Below, in pieces: positions 22,721 through 32,704 of a DNA stretch of 64,000 bases; the first letter of the stretch is position 1, and each line of letters begins with the position of its first letter. The stretch lies in assembly GCF_026745355.1 (NCBI RefSeq), contig NC_079205.1, forward strand, positions 52,208,283-52,272,282. The letters are read 5' to 3'. The translations under genes and the position numbers were made by a program. The notes below the pieces were generated by a model. The model did no database searches, had not been told where the DNA came from, and saw only the letters and a program-made list of their open reading frames with translations. This stretch comes from Beta vulgaris subsp. vulgaris (Eukaryota > Streptophyta > Magnoliopsida > Caryophyllales > Amaranthaceae).

Positions 22721-23683
22721 TATTATACATACATGTAAAACTAATTTTAGACCTCTAATTGTCCAAAGGAATATAATTATGTTGTTAATTATGCAAATAA
22801 TGGCAATACTTTATGATTGGAAGGAGTGAATGTCATATTCCAAGATGACACTATTTTTCTCCCCATGTGGGCTTGTCCATCAATTTATAGATCCTAATTT
22901 GCACTTTCGCAATAACGCATGCTATACAATTGTTTTGATTGAAACATGTACCTAATATGATAGAGAAGGAAATGGTCACTTGGGTCTTGACTCTTGGAAT
23001 TTTGATTTTAAGGTATTGCTACAAAGTGAACATCGAGTTAGTACCCATTAATCTTTTAAAACATCTAAAATATTGCCATTCTTGGTATATTCTTTGGTTG
23101 ATTGTGCTTTGGAATCCATTCTAAAAAAGATTTCGAGCCATCATTAAACAGCCCGAGCGAGCTAGCAATTGAAGACAAAATTCGTCCAAGCAACATGATT
23201 TTCTTTCATTCATTTCTAATTTCTAATTTTATTGTCTTTCCTATTTTGCTTGTAACAACTATTGAGATTGTTCCTTGGAGAATAAATTATGGTTTATTTG
23301 GGGTCTTATAAAAATATAGGACATATTTAAATGATCAACTAATTAAACCTTTTAGAAGAGCTCCATTAGATATAGAAAAGCTCCAGGTCAATTTGACCGA
23401 ATAACGTGTATATTTATGTCTTTTGTAATTGTTTGGTCTCGAATATTCCATTGGGACTATTGTTCCGCATTAATCAAACCTAAATCACCTCATGGTTCAT
23501 AATAACGTCAATAAAACCATTAATTCATCAACATTGCATTTAAACATGTCTATTTAGGTCATAACTATCCTACTTAGAGCATTTGGTTCAAATACTTGAA
23601 ATAGAATGATATGAGAACCCATGGGTATGTATTCAAAATTTTATTACTTTATTTTAGTTGTCTGTTTCACTTAAAATTATGTA
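22721..23683. other. Intergenic, no gene seen
   Basis: Two short frames (22939-23124 and 23102-23311, +) show no recognisable domain and are probably chance. No element termini identified. Confidence 0.4.
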
Positions 23684-23939
23684 CTCCCTCCGTCCCATAA
23701 TATAGTGCCTATTTCATTTTTGGTGGTCAAACTTTAAAATCTTTGACCGAATATTCTCATTTGTATATATAAAAAAACATATTCATGTAGGATCTTGTTA
23801 GATTCGTCTCAATGTGTAGTTTCATAATATCAACTTTTTATATTTTTTATTAATAAGGAATTGAAGATATTAAAGGTCAAAGTTACGTTTTGGAGACCGT
23901 GAAGAAAGAAACAAGCACTATATTATGGGACGGAGGGAG
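23684..23939. mobile_element. Stowaway-type MITE
   Basis: Near-perfect TIRs CTCCCTCCGTCCCATAATAT and the complement ATATTATGGGACGGAGGGAG, with TA at 23682-23683 and 23940-23941. Length 256 bp; same family as 4978-5239 but better preserved, so younger. Confidence 0.92.
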
Positions 23940-23987
23940 TATTTATTATTGACAATCCATTAGTAAATGGGAGGTATGAGGATCTTA

Positions 23988-24335
23988 GGCTATGTTCAGT
24001 TCACCTTATTTTTGCTTATTTCAGATCTAATCAGATCAGATCAGATCAGATCATAAAAAATAAGTTCAGATCAGATCAGTTCAGATCATGCTTATATTTA
24101 AAAATCACTATATCTTTCATTACATGTTAGTAAAAATTATAATAATTGAATATTAATAAAGTACTCATTGAGACGAATCAAACAAGACCCACATGACTAT
24201 ATTTTTTTTAACATTAAGAGAAATCTAAAAAGATAATCTTGTTATCAGATCAGTTCAGATCAGATCAGATCAGATCAGAAAAAATAAGTTCAGATCAGAT
24301 CAGATAAGTTCAGATCAGAAAATTTCAGGTGAACT
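23988..24335. mobile_element. Harbinger-like MITE with GATCA pentamer arrays
   Basis: Termini GGCTATGTTCAGTTCACCT and, inverted, GGCTATGTTTAGTTCACCT are flanked by TTA at 23985-23987 and 24336-24338. Inside each TIR is a (GATCA)n array split by AAAAAATAAGTTCA units. The core (AATTATAATAATTGAATATTAATAAAG...) is shared with the larger element at 60037-61337. Length 348 bp. Confidence 0.9.
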
Positions 24336-24631
24336 AAACATAGCCTTAATCCATATATGAGATTCCATGAGTTTATGGGGATAAGAAACCTTTAGGTATG
24401 AAATTTCATATTCAAGTTACCTCAACTAAGCAACTTTTAATTAGTCATTAATGACATTTATTCCATTCTAATACCTTCAACCAAACATCTCATTATAAAT
24501 TTGAATCAATTGCATTTATTGGAATCACGACTTGGATTAAGAGTATAACAACAACCATACATATACTACCACTAATTTTATTTTTTTTTTAAAAAAAAGA
24601 CATGTTTGGACATCTTAACATGATATACGTA

Positions 24632-24866
24632 CTCCCTCTGTTTCAAAATATAAGACATTCGCGTTTTACGAAAATTTGCTTCGATCACAAATATCTCTCA
24701 AATACAATAAGTAAAAATTTTAAAAATTATACCATTGGATCCATCATAAAAAATACTACAATAATATTATTTTTTAAAATTTTCTATCAACATAAATTGA
24801 GAGAAATTAACGGTCAAAGTTCGACCTCGAACATCGTGTGTGCCTTATATTGTGAAACGGAGGGAA
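24632..24866. mobile_element. Stowaway-type MITE
   Basis: Left CTCCCTCTGTTTCAAAATATAAG and the inverted right TTCCCTCCGTTTCACAATATAAG are flanked by TA at 24630-24631 and 24867-24868. Length 235 bp. Confidence 0.85.
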
Positions 24867-24940
24867 TAATTATTATATTCCCTCCGTCCCATAATATAAG
24901 TCTTAATTCTGTTTTTACACGGGAATCAAGGTAAAGTGGA

Positions 24941-25868
24941 GGGCTACATTGGGCCATTCCTAGTTCTCTGCACAAGCTCTATATGCAATGGTGCCCTCCC
25001 TTAAAAGGGGATTTTTTTTTAAAAAAAATATGGTGCTAGTCTCTCCATAATTGTTTGGTCTATTTGGAAGGCGAAAATTTTCAGAATTTTTTCAAATACC
25101 ATCACTTCACCATCTTAAGTACAATAGTTGATACTCCTTAGAATGAGTTGGTGGATCAAAGGGCGGGGTGACCCCTTCCCCTATTCCTATCAACAGATTG
25201 TTAGCAACCCAAGATGCCTCTCATGGGTTGAATTGCAGCCTGAATCGAGGCCAAGGGAATACGCTGGCCCTAAGACAAGACTCTCGGCACAATGGAGCCC
25301 CTCCTCCAACTAATGTAATGATGTGGAATGTGGACGCATCAATCTAGCCTTATTGTCAAAAAGCTGCAATTGAAGGTGTTCTGTGAGGCCCCTGTGAGAA
25401 TTTTGTGTGTGTCTTTTCTTCCTCCATACCTCCTGCGGAAATTAATTCAGCATAAATACTTGCCATCCACCGAGCCCTAAAACTCACTTTCAGTTGCAAC
25501 ATATTCAATCCATCCATGTTGATAGTGGAATCTGATTCAAGTAATATGATTAGATGGTGCAAATAAGATCATGGGGGGCCATGAAACCTCAACTTCATCT
25601 TGAGTTTTATCAGAAATACCAATAAATTAGAGCTCCAAGTGACCATTATACACAAGAAGAGAGAGTCTAATGTGGTGGCAGATACCCTTGCCAAGCAAGG
25701 CTTGCGTCGTATTGACGAATTTGTAGCGTGAATGTAGTCTATTGCAATGTACTTAGAACTGTTATTGTAGTGTAGTATTCCTCCTCTTTGGAGGTACACC
25801 ACTGAAATAGTATGTATGACCTTTTAATGGTGAAATGGAAATCTTAACCAATTATTTAAAAAAAAAAA
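24941..25868 (+). mobile_element. 5'-truncated, decayed L1-type LINE
   Basis: It is flanked by GGTAAAGTGGA at 24930-24940 and 25869-25879 and ends in an A run (25858-25868). Translated pieces match the end of ORF2 of the neighbouring full-length LINE: SWWIKGRGDPFPYS (cf. GWWIRGWGEPFPYS) near 25147, MWNVDAS near 25323 and the ESDSS RNase H motif near 25530. Several stops and shifts show it is older. Only the zinc-knuckle to RNase H region and the 3' UTR remain. Confidence 0.9.
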
Positions 25869-25984
25869 GGTAAAGTGGAATCTTGTTTTATTTGAATAAA
25901 AATTCATTTTCATTGAGAAATACTTACATTGTTAACGTCATAATAATCATCATATAGGGTAACAAAGATATGAGAGAGAAAGTA

Positions 25985-26003
25985 AGAGAGAGAGAGAGAG
26001 AGA
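25985..26003 (+). repeat. GA dinucleotide run in the LINE 5' leader
   Basis: An (AG)n run lies in the 5' leader of the full-length LINE. GAGA runs in 5' leaders can bind BBR/BPC factors in plants; a promoter role here is inference. Confidence 0.6.
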
Positions 26004-26163
26004 ACCCCCTGGCCTTCACCCTTCCCACCCCCCTCGCCATGAAACCTGGACTAAGGTCAGAAGGAAGAAATCAAGAACATCCCTCCACTCACCCCCCTTA
26101 GCATCCAAAACCATTTTCATCAACTACCTACCCACAGACACCAGGCCATCGGATATCGGCAAT

Positions 26164-28107
26164 ATGTTCGGGAAATTTGGCAAAATAGCTCACATTTCTA
26201 TCCCCCCCACTCTTAAACCTCTATCGAAATTCCGCTATGCTTTTATCAGGTTCGTAGAATCAAACGGTCTGATTGCTTCCATTCAGGAGATGAACGGTAT
26301 CTTGCTAGAAGGTAGAAGAATAACAGTTCAAAGAGCAAAATCCGAAACAGCTATTCCCCCTAAGCCCCAACCCCCCTCAGGCAAACCAAAAAAAACCAGT
26401 CACCAAAACCCCAACCCGAAACCAATACCTCCACCCAACCGAAAATCTTCATTCAGGGACCAACGTTCATACAAGGAAGCCTCAACCCCAAAAACCAACT
26501 CCCCCACACCACCATCCCCACCTTACTCCCCTCCTATGACTGACCCAAACAACATCTTTAGACACCCCCACAAAATTGATGAACCAAAACCTGAATTCCT
26601 TCTCAAAAAACCAAACGAGGCCAGAGTCATGTGCTCCAAGATTCTTGGTAGGGCCACATTTGAAGCACGGGAAAACATCATAACCGAGGAAATTGATGAT
26701 GAACCCACTCTTGTAGTGGAAGGATCCGTCTCGGAGGACAAGCACGAGCTATATGATAAAAGTGTGTTTGCAATTGCCTCCACAGCACAAACATCGGCAG
26801 AAATTATGAGACGCATCCTGGATGAAGGTGTTAACTGCCTAAATATCAAACCCATGGGTGGGCTACTCCACCTCATCACTTTTGACACTGTTGAGGATAA
26901 ACTAGCAATGCTTGAATGCAAATGGCTAGATAAGTGGTTCATAGTAATCCGAAATATTGACAACACTGTTGCGTCACAATGGCGACAGACAAACCTACGA
27001 ATCCTTGGAGTTCCATTCACTGCGTGGAACTACGAGAACTTCCACAAGATTGCAAGTGTGTATGGTAGAGTAATTTCAATTGATTATTCAAGCTACGACT
27101 GCGCCAAGGTAATGATCATTACAGATTGTTTGTTCAAAATCAACTGCAAATTACATCTGAAAATTGATGATTTTAGATACCCTATTTTCACTTTTGAAGA
27201 TGACTCCCTCTACTCTCATCATATTGGCTGTACAAACAAATCCCATGCACAACCTTTCCATGCAAATGATTCTGACTCAGAATCCAATCAAAACAAAGAT
27301 GCCAATGATTATCTGCGACCTAATAGTCAACCCCTCCCAATCCCAGATATCCCTCCCTCAACATCCATCCTGTCACCTCAATCTGTAATCAAAGCCCAAA
27401 CGGACCCTGAACTTTTGACCGACATTGGCACGTGCGATGTTTCTCTGTCTGGTGCTAATAATTGCAATCTTGAAAACTCAAACGCCAATCTCGGCCCTCC
27501 CACAAATAATGAGCCCTCATTATTGGATAATGATGATACCCCAACTCAGCTGTCCAAAACTCTCCACTTGACAGCTGGCAACTCCCCTTCATATTCCCCT
27601 TCAAAATCCAAAAACTCTCATATGCACCCAAATTCTAAGCCAGATTCGCGGAACAGCACACCCTCGAAGCCCACACCAAAGCCTACAAAGCCAAAAAGCC
27701 CTTTAGCCACCTTTAACAAATTTGGGCCGCTACTAAAACAAAATAAAGCTCTTCCATCCTCCTCTTCTTCACTGTCTGGACCTCTATTCCCGCCCGGATT
27801 TGAAGACTTTATTCCTGGGCCCATAAAAAAATCCGAAATTGCCAGGAGGAGGGCCCGAAAACTCCAAAAAAAACGGAAAAAACCAAAAAGCTTAACCACC
27901 CTTTCACCAAACCAATCTCCCTCCCAGTATAGCCTTCCTCCCTCCAGCCAAGCCAAAATTGACCATCACGAAATTTCCTCGACCGACGTCATGAAACTAG
28001 CACAAATAATTGGCCTAACTTTTCATGGATCCCCAGATGATCTTTTGATGAGAATTGATGCAGTTCTCAAAAACCAAAGGCAAGATTGGGAGAGAAATCT
28101 CTCATGA
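26164..28107 (+). CDS. LINE ORF1: RRM-type nucleic-acid-binding protein
   Basis: The frame is open from 25963, but the first in-frame ATG is at 26164. Just upstream of it the frame reads KTIFINYLP (26110-26136), the RNP2 strand of an RRM; RNP1 is RYAFIRF at 26233-26253. So the ATG at 26164 cuts off the first RRM strand, and the native protein probably began further upstream, with the start lost, non-AUG or non-annotatable. A second conserved block (about residues 215-345 from 26164, with WRQTNLRILGVPFTAWN and YGRVISIDY) resembles the DUF4283-like region of plant LINE ORF1 proteins. The rest is Pro/Ser-rich and ends in a Lys/Arg-rich patch (RRRARKLQKKRKK). Its role would be to bind LINE RNA and form the RNP. 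No zinc knuckle was seen. Confidence 0.88.
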   Translation: MFGKFGKIAHISIPPTLKPLSKFRYAFIRFVESNGLIASIQEMNGILLEGRRITVQRAKSETAIPPKPQPPSGKPKKTSHQNPNPKPIPPPNRKSSFRDQRSYKEASTPKTNSPTPPSPPYSPPMTDPNNIFRHPHKIDEPKPEFLLKKPNEARVMCSKILGRATFEARENIITEEIDDEPTLVVEGSVSEDKHELYDKSVFAIASTAQTSAEIMRRILDEGVNCLNIKPMGGLLHLITFDTVEDKLAMLECKWLDKWFIVIRNIDNTVASQWRQTNLRILGVPFTAWNYENFHKIASVYGRVISIDYSSYDCAKVMIITDCLFKINCKLHLKIDDFRYPIFTFEDDSLYSHHIGCTNKSHAQPFHANDSDSESNQNKDANDYLRPNSQPLPIPDIPPSTSILSPQSVIKAQTDPELLTDIGTCDVSLSGANNCNLENSNANLGPPTNNEPSLLDNDDTPTQLSKTLHLTAGNSPSYSPSKSKNSHMHPNSKPDSRNSTPSKPTPKPTKPKSPLATFNKFGPLLKQNKALPSSSSSLSGPLFPPGFEDFIPGPIKKSEIARRRARKLQKKRKKPKSLTTLSPNQSPSQYSLPPSSQAKIDHHEISSTDVMKLAQIIGLTFHGSPDDLLMRIDAVLKNQRQDWERNLS

Positions 28108-31100
28108 ATGTCCCTTCAAACTTCCAAAATCTTACATACATGATTGTCCTCTCATGGAACATTAGAGGGCTGAATGCCCGCATCAAGAGAAGCTACCTCA
28201 AAAAAATCATTCTTCTCCATAAACCCAACCTCATTCTTATTCAAGAGTCCAAAATGGAGTCAATCAACAGGAATTTCCTCAAATCAGTTTGGAATGATCA
28301 CCAAATTGAATTATTACTCAGTCCCTCGATGGGGAACTCTGGTGGTCTGATAACTATGTGGCAACCGGATTTTTTCAAAATTGACTCTCAGCACATCACA
28401 AAACATTGGCTAGCAATATGCGGAACAATAAAAGGCAAAAACTTCACGGGCTGCATCATCAATGTATATAATTCATGTGATATTGAAGAGAGAGCTACGA
28501 CCTGGGAAGAAATTAAGGTGTATAGCTCGCACACTCAACTACCATGTCTCCTGTGTGGGGACTTTAATGAAATCCTACACATATCGGAGCGCGGAAGCAA
28601 CCTGGTCTCACAAAGAGGGATGACCGATTTCACTACCTTTGTCAATGATCTACAGCTAACTGAAGTTACAGCTTCTAACGGTTGGTTCACCTGGTTCAGG
28701 GGAGCCTCAAAAAGTAAGCTTGACAGACTGCTCGTGAGCCCAGAATGGCTGTCCACATTCCCTCATCTCCAACTCTCGCTCCTCAAAAGAAGCCTATCAG
28801 ATCACTGCCCTCTATTAACAATATCCTCATCCCAGAACTGGGGTCTGAGACCGTTCCGCTTCCAAAATATGTGGTTATCACATCCTGGCTGTATAAAGCT
28901 TGTTGAAGAGGTATGGCAGCAGCATGAAAGTGCAAACCTCATTGAAAAATTGCAGCAGGTGAAAGTAAAGCTGAAATCCTGGAACTCGGAAGTCTTTGGA
29001 CTTATTGATCATAATATAAATGCCCTTGAAAACTCAATTCACAGGCTTGATATGGCAGCAAGTTCTAGATCCTTGGAGCCTAATGAACTAGAAGAAAGGC
29101 GAAATGCAGAACATAACTTATGGATGTGGCTGAAGAGAAAGGAACAATATTGGGCCCAAAATTCAAGGGCCAAGTGGCTCAAAGAGGGGGACAAAAACAC
29201 ACGTTTCTTCCATACCACCGCCTCAATCCGAAAAAGACAAAATACCATCACCTCCCTAAATATTAATGGCGCTAACTTGTCTGATTGTGCAGGTATTAAA
29301 AGAGAAGCTGTGAAATATTTCAAAAACATATTCAAGGAAGAATTCCCATCCAGACCAGTGTTTGAGGGTCTTGATTTCAAGCAGCTAACTCCGCATCAAG
29401 CTGACCTTCTAACTGCTCCTTTTTCTAGAACTGAGATTGACGAGGCAGTCTCATCCTGTAATTCTCAAAAGGCCCCGGGGCCAGACGGTTTCAACTTTAA
29501 CTTTATTAAGGAGGCTTGGGATACTATCAAAGAAGACATCTACAAGATGGTGGAGAACTTTGAAAATAACTGCACTCTACCGAAAGGTTCGAATGTAGCA
29601 TGGGTTGCTTTGATTCCAAAACTTGAAAACCCCGATGGATTCAAAGATTTTCGGCCGATAAGCATGGTTGGATGTTCATATAAAATCATCGCGAAGCTTT
29701 TGGCTAGAAGACTACAGACTGTAATGCATACTCTTGTGGGCCCTCATCAATCGTCTTTTGTTAAAGGTCGACAGATCCTTGACGGGGCTCTTGTTGCCGG
29801 GGAATTGATTGAAACCTGCAAAAGGAAAAAAATAAAAGCCACAATCTTAAAGCTAGATTTTCACAAGGCATTTGATAGCGTCTCCTGGAGCTTCCTTGAA
29901 TGGACATTAGAACAGATGGGTTTTCCCCCCAAATGGAGACTATGGATAAGGGCGTGCACCATGAACGCGGCGGCTTCCATTCTTGTTAACGGATCTCCGA
30001 CTATCCCATTCAAGCTCCAACGTGGTCTCAGACAAGGCGACCCATTGTCGCCCTTTTTGTTCGACCTAGTTGTCGAGAACCTAAGCCTCTTAATCCAGAA
30101 ATCCACGGCCATGAATTTATGGGAAGGTGTTGGGGTGTCATCTGGGAGTGTGAAAATCACACACCTACAATATGCAGATGACACGATTCTTTTCTGCCCT
30201 CCCAATTTAGATTATTTGCTCAACATCAAGAAAACACTTATTCTTTTTAACCTTGCCTCTGGATTACAGGTTAATTTTCACAAAAGCTCACTAATGGGCA
30301 TTCACACAGATGATTCTTGGCTTCAAAAGGCAGCAGAGTGTCTCTTATGTAAGGTGGGCTCTCTCCCCTTCACTTATTTGGGCCTCCCAATTGGAGGTTG
30401 CACTTCGCGATTGAGCACTTGGGACCCCATCATAGACCGCATGAACAAAAAACTAGCACTGTGGAAAGGCAAACTACTATCTCTAGGTGGAAGGCTCACC
30501 CTTATCAAAGCATCTCTATCAAGTTTGCCATTATACTTCATGTCTCTCTTTCCTATCCCTAAAGGAATTTTAGAGAAAATCAACAAGATACAAAGGCAGT
30601 TTTTGTGGAGTGGGGGCTCCGAAAAATCACTTGCTCTTGCCCCATGGGCCCTTATTGAGCGGCCAAAAGCACAAGGCGGCTTAGGAGTGGGGAACCTACT
30701 GCACCGTAACTTTGGGCTCTTATTCAAGTGGATATGGCGATTTTTCAAGGAGCCCAATACTCTCTGGAGACGGGTTATACAGGATAAATATGGTTACCCA
30801 GCCTCTTTTAACCTTCTTGATCTTCAGCCGATTGCCATGGGTGGTCCATGGAAGGCAATATGCAACTCTATTATGAGTTTTCCGGAGGCGAAGACTTTCC
30901 TAAACTCGAGGATAAAGACTCGTGTGGGCAATGGCAAACAAACTCAATTCTGGCATGATGTATGGCTATGTGCCAATCCCCTAAAAAGTATCTTCCCCCG
31001 ATTATTCAGAATCGCCTCCAACCCTCTGGCAACGATTGAATCCCTTGGTCGGTGGGAGGATCAAAAGTGGATCTGGGACTTATCTTGGTCCAGATTTTTG

Positions 31101-32282
31101 CGGCCGCGGGATTTCGAAGAAGCTGAAGCCCTCAACAGTATGCTCCAGAATGTTATTTTGTCCGTGGATTGCAAGGATTCGCTGATTTGGATGCCACACA
31201 AATCCGGACTTTTCTCGGTTAAATCAATATGTTCCGAGCTCGATAAATCTCTCAATACCGAGGAGTTTCCTGCAATCAAAGGGCTTTGGAGGGGACTAGT
31301 TCCTCCCCGCATTGAAATATTCATGTGGCTCGCGTTGCTTGGGAGAATCAACACAAAATCGAAGCTGGCAGGAATTGGAATTATCCCGCAAGAGGACTCA
31401 CTATGTGTATTATGCCAAACTGAGCTCGAAACTCACAATCATCTTCTCCTTCATTGTGAATTTTCTCAGAAAATTTGGTCATGGTGGCTGCAAACCTGGA
31501 ATCTCAGATGGGTGTTCCCCTTAAATTTGCGAGATGCCTTCACTCAATGGAACATCAAGGGTAATGGCAAATTTTTTAAAAAAATCTGGGTTGCAATCTT
31601 TTTCATCATCACATGGTCCATTTGGAAGGAGCGAAACGCAAGGCTCTTCAACAAGATCTCGCTCTCTTTCCCTCAAATTCAGGATCTAATTCTCACTCGT
31701 CTTGGGTGGTGGATCCGTGGTTGGGGTGAACCTTTCCCATATTCTTGCACCGAGATCCTCCAAAATCCTTCATGTTTAGAATGGTCTGAAATAAACGCGA
31801 CAAATGGGGTGGCAGTGCAGCCCCCTTGCCTTCAATCGTGGTCCCCCCCTCCAATCAATCATGTTAAATGGAATGTGGATGCAAGCGTCCTCCCCCTTCC
31901 TCACATGTCTGCAATCGGTGGGGTCTTACGTGATCATCATGGGATATTCAAATGTATGTTTTCTAGCCCTGTTCCACCATTGGAGATAAATTGTGCTGAG
32001 GTACTTGCCATTAACCGTGCCATTCAGATCTCAATGGCAGATTCAAGGTTAAAATGTATGCCTATTATCATTGAATCCGATTCAAGTAACGCAGTCAGAT
32101 GGTGTAACGAGGATTGCGGAGGACCGTGGAACCTGAACTACCAATTAAACTTCATCCGTAATGCCCGGAAGTTATGGCTAAATATCTCAATATCTCATAA
32201 AGGCAGGGACGCAAATATGGTTGCGGATTCTTTGGCCAAGCAAGGCTTAGTAAGAAATGCAGAATTCCTAGCTTGGATGTAG
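28104..32282 (+). CDS. LINE ORF2: endonuclease - reverse transcriptase - RNase H
   Basis: An unbroken frame of 1392 residues from 28104; possible starts are 28086, 28104 and 28140, and 28140 begins MIVLSWNIRG, the usual start of plant LINE ORF2. Domains in order: an APE-type endonuclease (residues about 13-245, with GDFNE at D153 and the catalytic SDH at 232-234); reverse transcriptase (about 450-740, with KAPGPDGFN, FRPIS, the LDFHKAFDSV aspartate and the catalytic YADD at 690-693); a zf-RVT region (about 1059-1140, KGLWRGLVPPRIEIFMW, CVLC-H-H-C); and RNase H near the C-terminus (NVDAS D1259, the E in CAEVLAINRA, ESDSS, VADSLAK). All key residues are present. It would carry out target-primed reverse transcription. 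It overlaps ORF1 by the four bases ATGA (28104-28107). Confidence 0.95.
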   Translation: MNVPSNFQNLTYMIVLSWNIRGLNARIKRSYLKKIILLHKPNLILIQESKMESINRNFLKSVWNDHQIELLLSPSMGNSGGLITMWQPDFFKIDSQHITKHWLAICGTIKGKNFTGCIINVYNSCDIEERATTWEEIKVYSSHTQLPCLLCGDFNEILHISERGSNLVSQRGMTDFTTFVNDLQLTEVTASNGWFTWFRGASKSKLDRLLVSPEWLSTFPHLQLSLLKRSLSDHCPLLTISSSQNWGLRPFRFQNMWLSHPGCIKLVEEVWQQHESANLIEKLQQVKVKLKSWNSEVFGLIDHNINALENSIHRLDMAASSRSLEPNELEERRNAEHNLWMWLKRKEQYWAQNSRAKWLKEGDKNTRFFHTTASIRKRQNTITSLNINGANLSDCAGIKREAVKYFKNIFKEEFPSRPVFEGLDFKQLTPHQADLLTAPFSRTEIDEAVSSCNSQKAPGPDGFNFNFIKEAWDTIKEDIYKMVENFENNCTLPKGSNVAWVALIPKLENPDGFKDFRPISMVGCSYKIIAKLLARRLQTVMHTLVGPHQSSFVKGRQILDGALVAGELIETCKRKKIKATILKLDFHKAFDSVSWSFLEWTLEQMGFPPKWRLWIRACTMNAAASILVNGSPTIPFKLQRGLRQGDPLSPFLFDLVVENLSLLIQKSTAMNLWEGVGVSSGSVKITHLQYADDTILFCPPNLDYLLNIKKTLILFNLASGLQVNFHKSSLMGIHTDDSWLQKAAECLLCKVGSLPFTYLGLPIGGCTSRLSTWDPIIDRMNKKLALWKGKLLSLGGRLTLIKASLSSLPLYFMSLFPIPKGILEKINKIQRQFLWSGGSEKSLALAPWALIERPKAQGGLGVGNLLHRNFGLLFKWIWRFFKEPNTLWRRVIQDKYGYPASFNLLDLQPIAMGGPWKAICNSIMSFPEAKTFLNSRIKTRVGNGKQTQFWHDVWLCANPLKSIFPRLFRIASNPLATIESLGRWEDQKWIWDLSWSRFLRPRDFEEAEALNSMLQNVILSVDCKDSLIWMPHKSGLFSVKSICSELDKSLNTEEFPAIKGLWRGLVPPRIEIFMWLALLGRINTKSKLAGIGIIPQEDSLCVLCQTELETHNHLLLHCEFSQKIWSWWLQTWNLRWVFPLNLRDAFTQWNIKGNGKFFKKIWVAIFFIITWSIWKERNARLFNKISLSFPQIQDLILTRLGWWIRGWGEPFPYSCTEILQNPSCLEWSEINATNGVAVQPPCLQSWSPPPINHVKWNVDASVLPLPHMSAIGGVLRDHHGIFKCMFSSPVPPLEINCAEVLAINRAIQISMADSRLKCMPIIIESDSSNAVRWCNEDCGGPWNLNYQLNFIRNARKLWLNISISHKGRDANMVADSLAKQGLVRNAEFLAWM

Positions 32283-32704
32283 GAGGTGTCAAACCTCGTT
32301 GTTTAGGTTCCTGTTCTTATAGCGTGCAATGTAATGTCATTAAGCTGTTAATAGGATGCATGTACTATTAATGGTGCTAATTTGGCCTTGGAGCCTTAAT
32401 AAAACCGAAACCAAAAATTATCAAAAAAAAAAAAAATACTTACATTGTTATTTCTTTTTAACAAAAATAAAAACTGAACATTAATGTTGCCTGGTTCAAT
32501 GTGTAGAGGAGTTTAATGGGGTAAGATATTCCATTTTGTCACTAATAATGGTGTATTGAAAGCTGAAATTATGAGGACATTTTGGAAATTAAATTATTTT
32601 CATGAGGATATTTGGACATAATTATTAATTGAAAATAGAAAAAAACTTATATTTTGAAACACCTTATAAGAAAAGATGACTTATATTATAGGACGGAGGA
32701 AATA

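Larger units (their letters stand above)
25935..32433 (+). mobile_element. Full-length L1-type LINE, probably recent
   Basis: A 17-base duplication, AAATACTTACATTGTTA, flanks the element at 25918-25934 and 32434-32450. The inserted DNA begins with a purine-rich leader (GAGAGA run at 25985-26003), carries two long ORFs and ends in an A-rich tail (32423-32433). That is the full structure of a plant L1-clade LINE with RNase H. The exact TSD and intact ORF2 suggest recent insertion. Confidence 0.95.
24878..32702. mobile_element. Stowaway-type MITE split by two LINE insertions
   Basis: The left terminus TTCCCTCCGTCCCATAATAT (24878) and right terminus ATTATAGGACGGAGGAAA (ending 32702) are inverted copies. 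TA lies at 24876-24877 and 32703-32704. Removing the two LINEs and one copy of each TSD leaves about 370 bp. The halves are now 7.8 kb apart. Confidence 0.82.

Noticed and set aside
22939..23311. Two overlapping short hydrophobic ORFs
   Set aside because: No known domain, no start context and AT-rich composition; probably chance.
24602..24934. 110-residue plus-strand ORF
   Set aside because: It runs across a Stowaway MITE and into the terminus of a second MITE.
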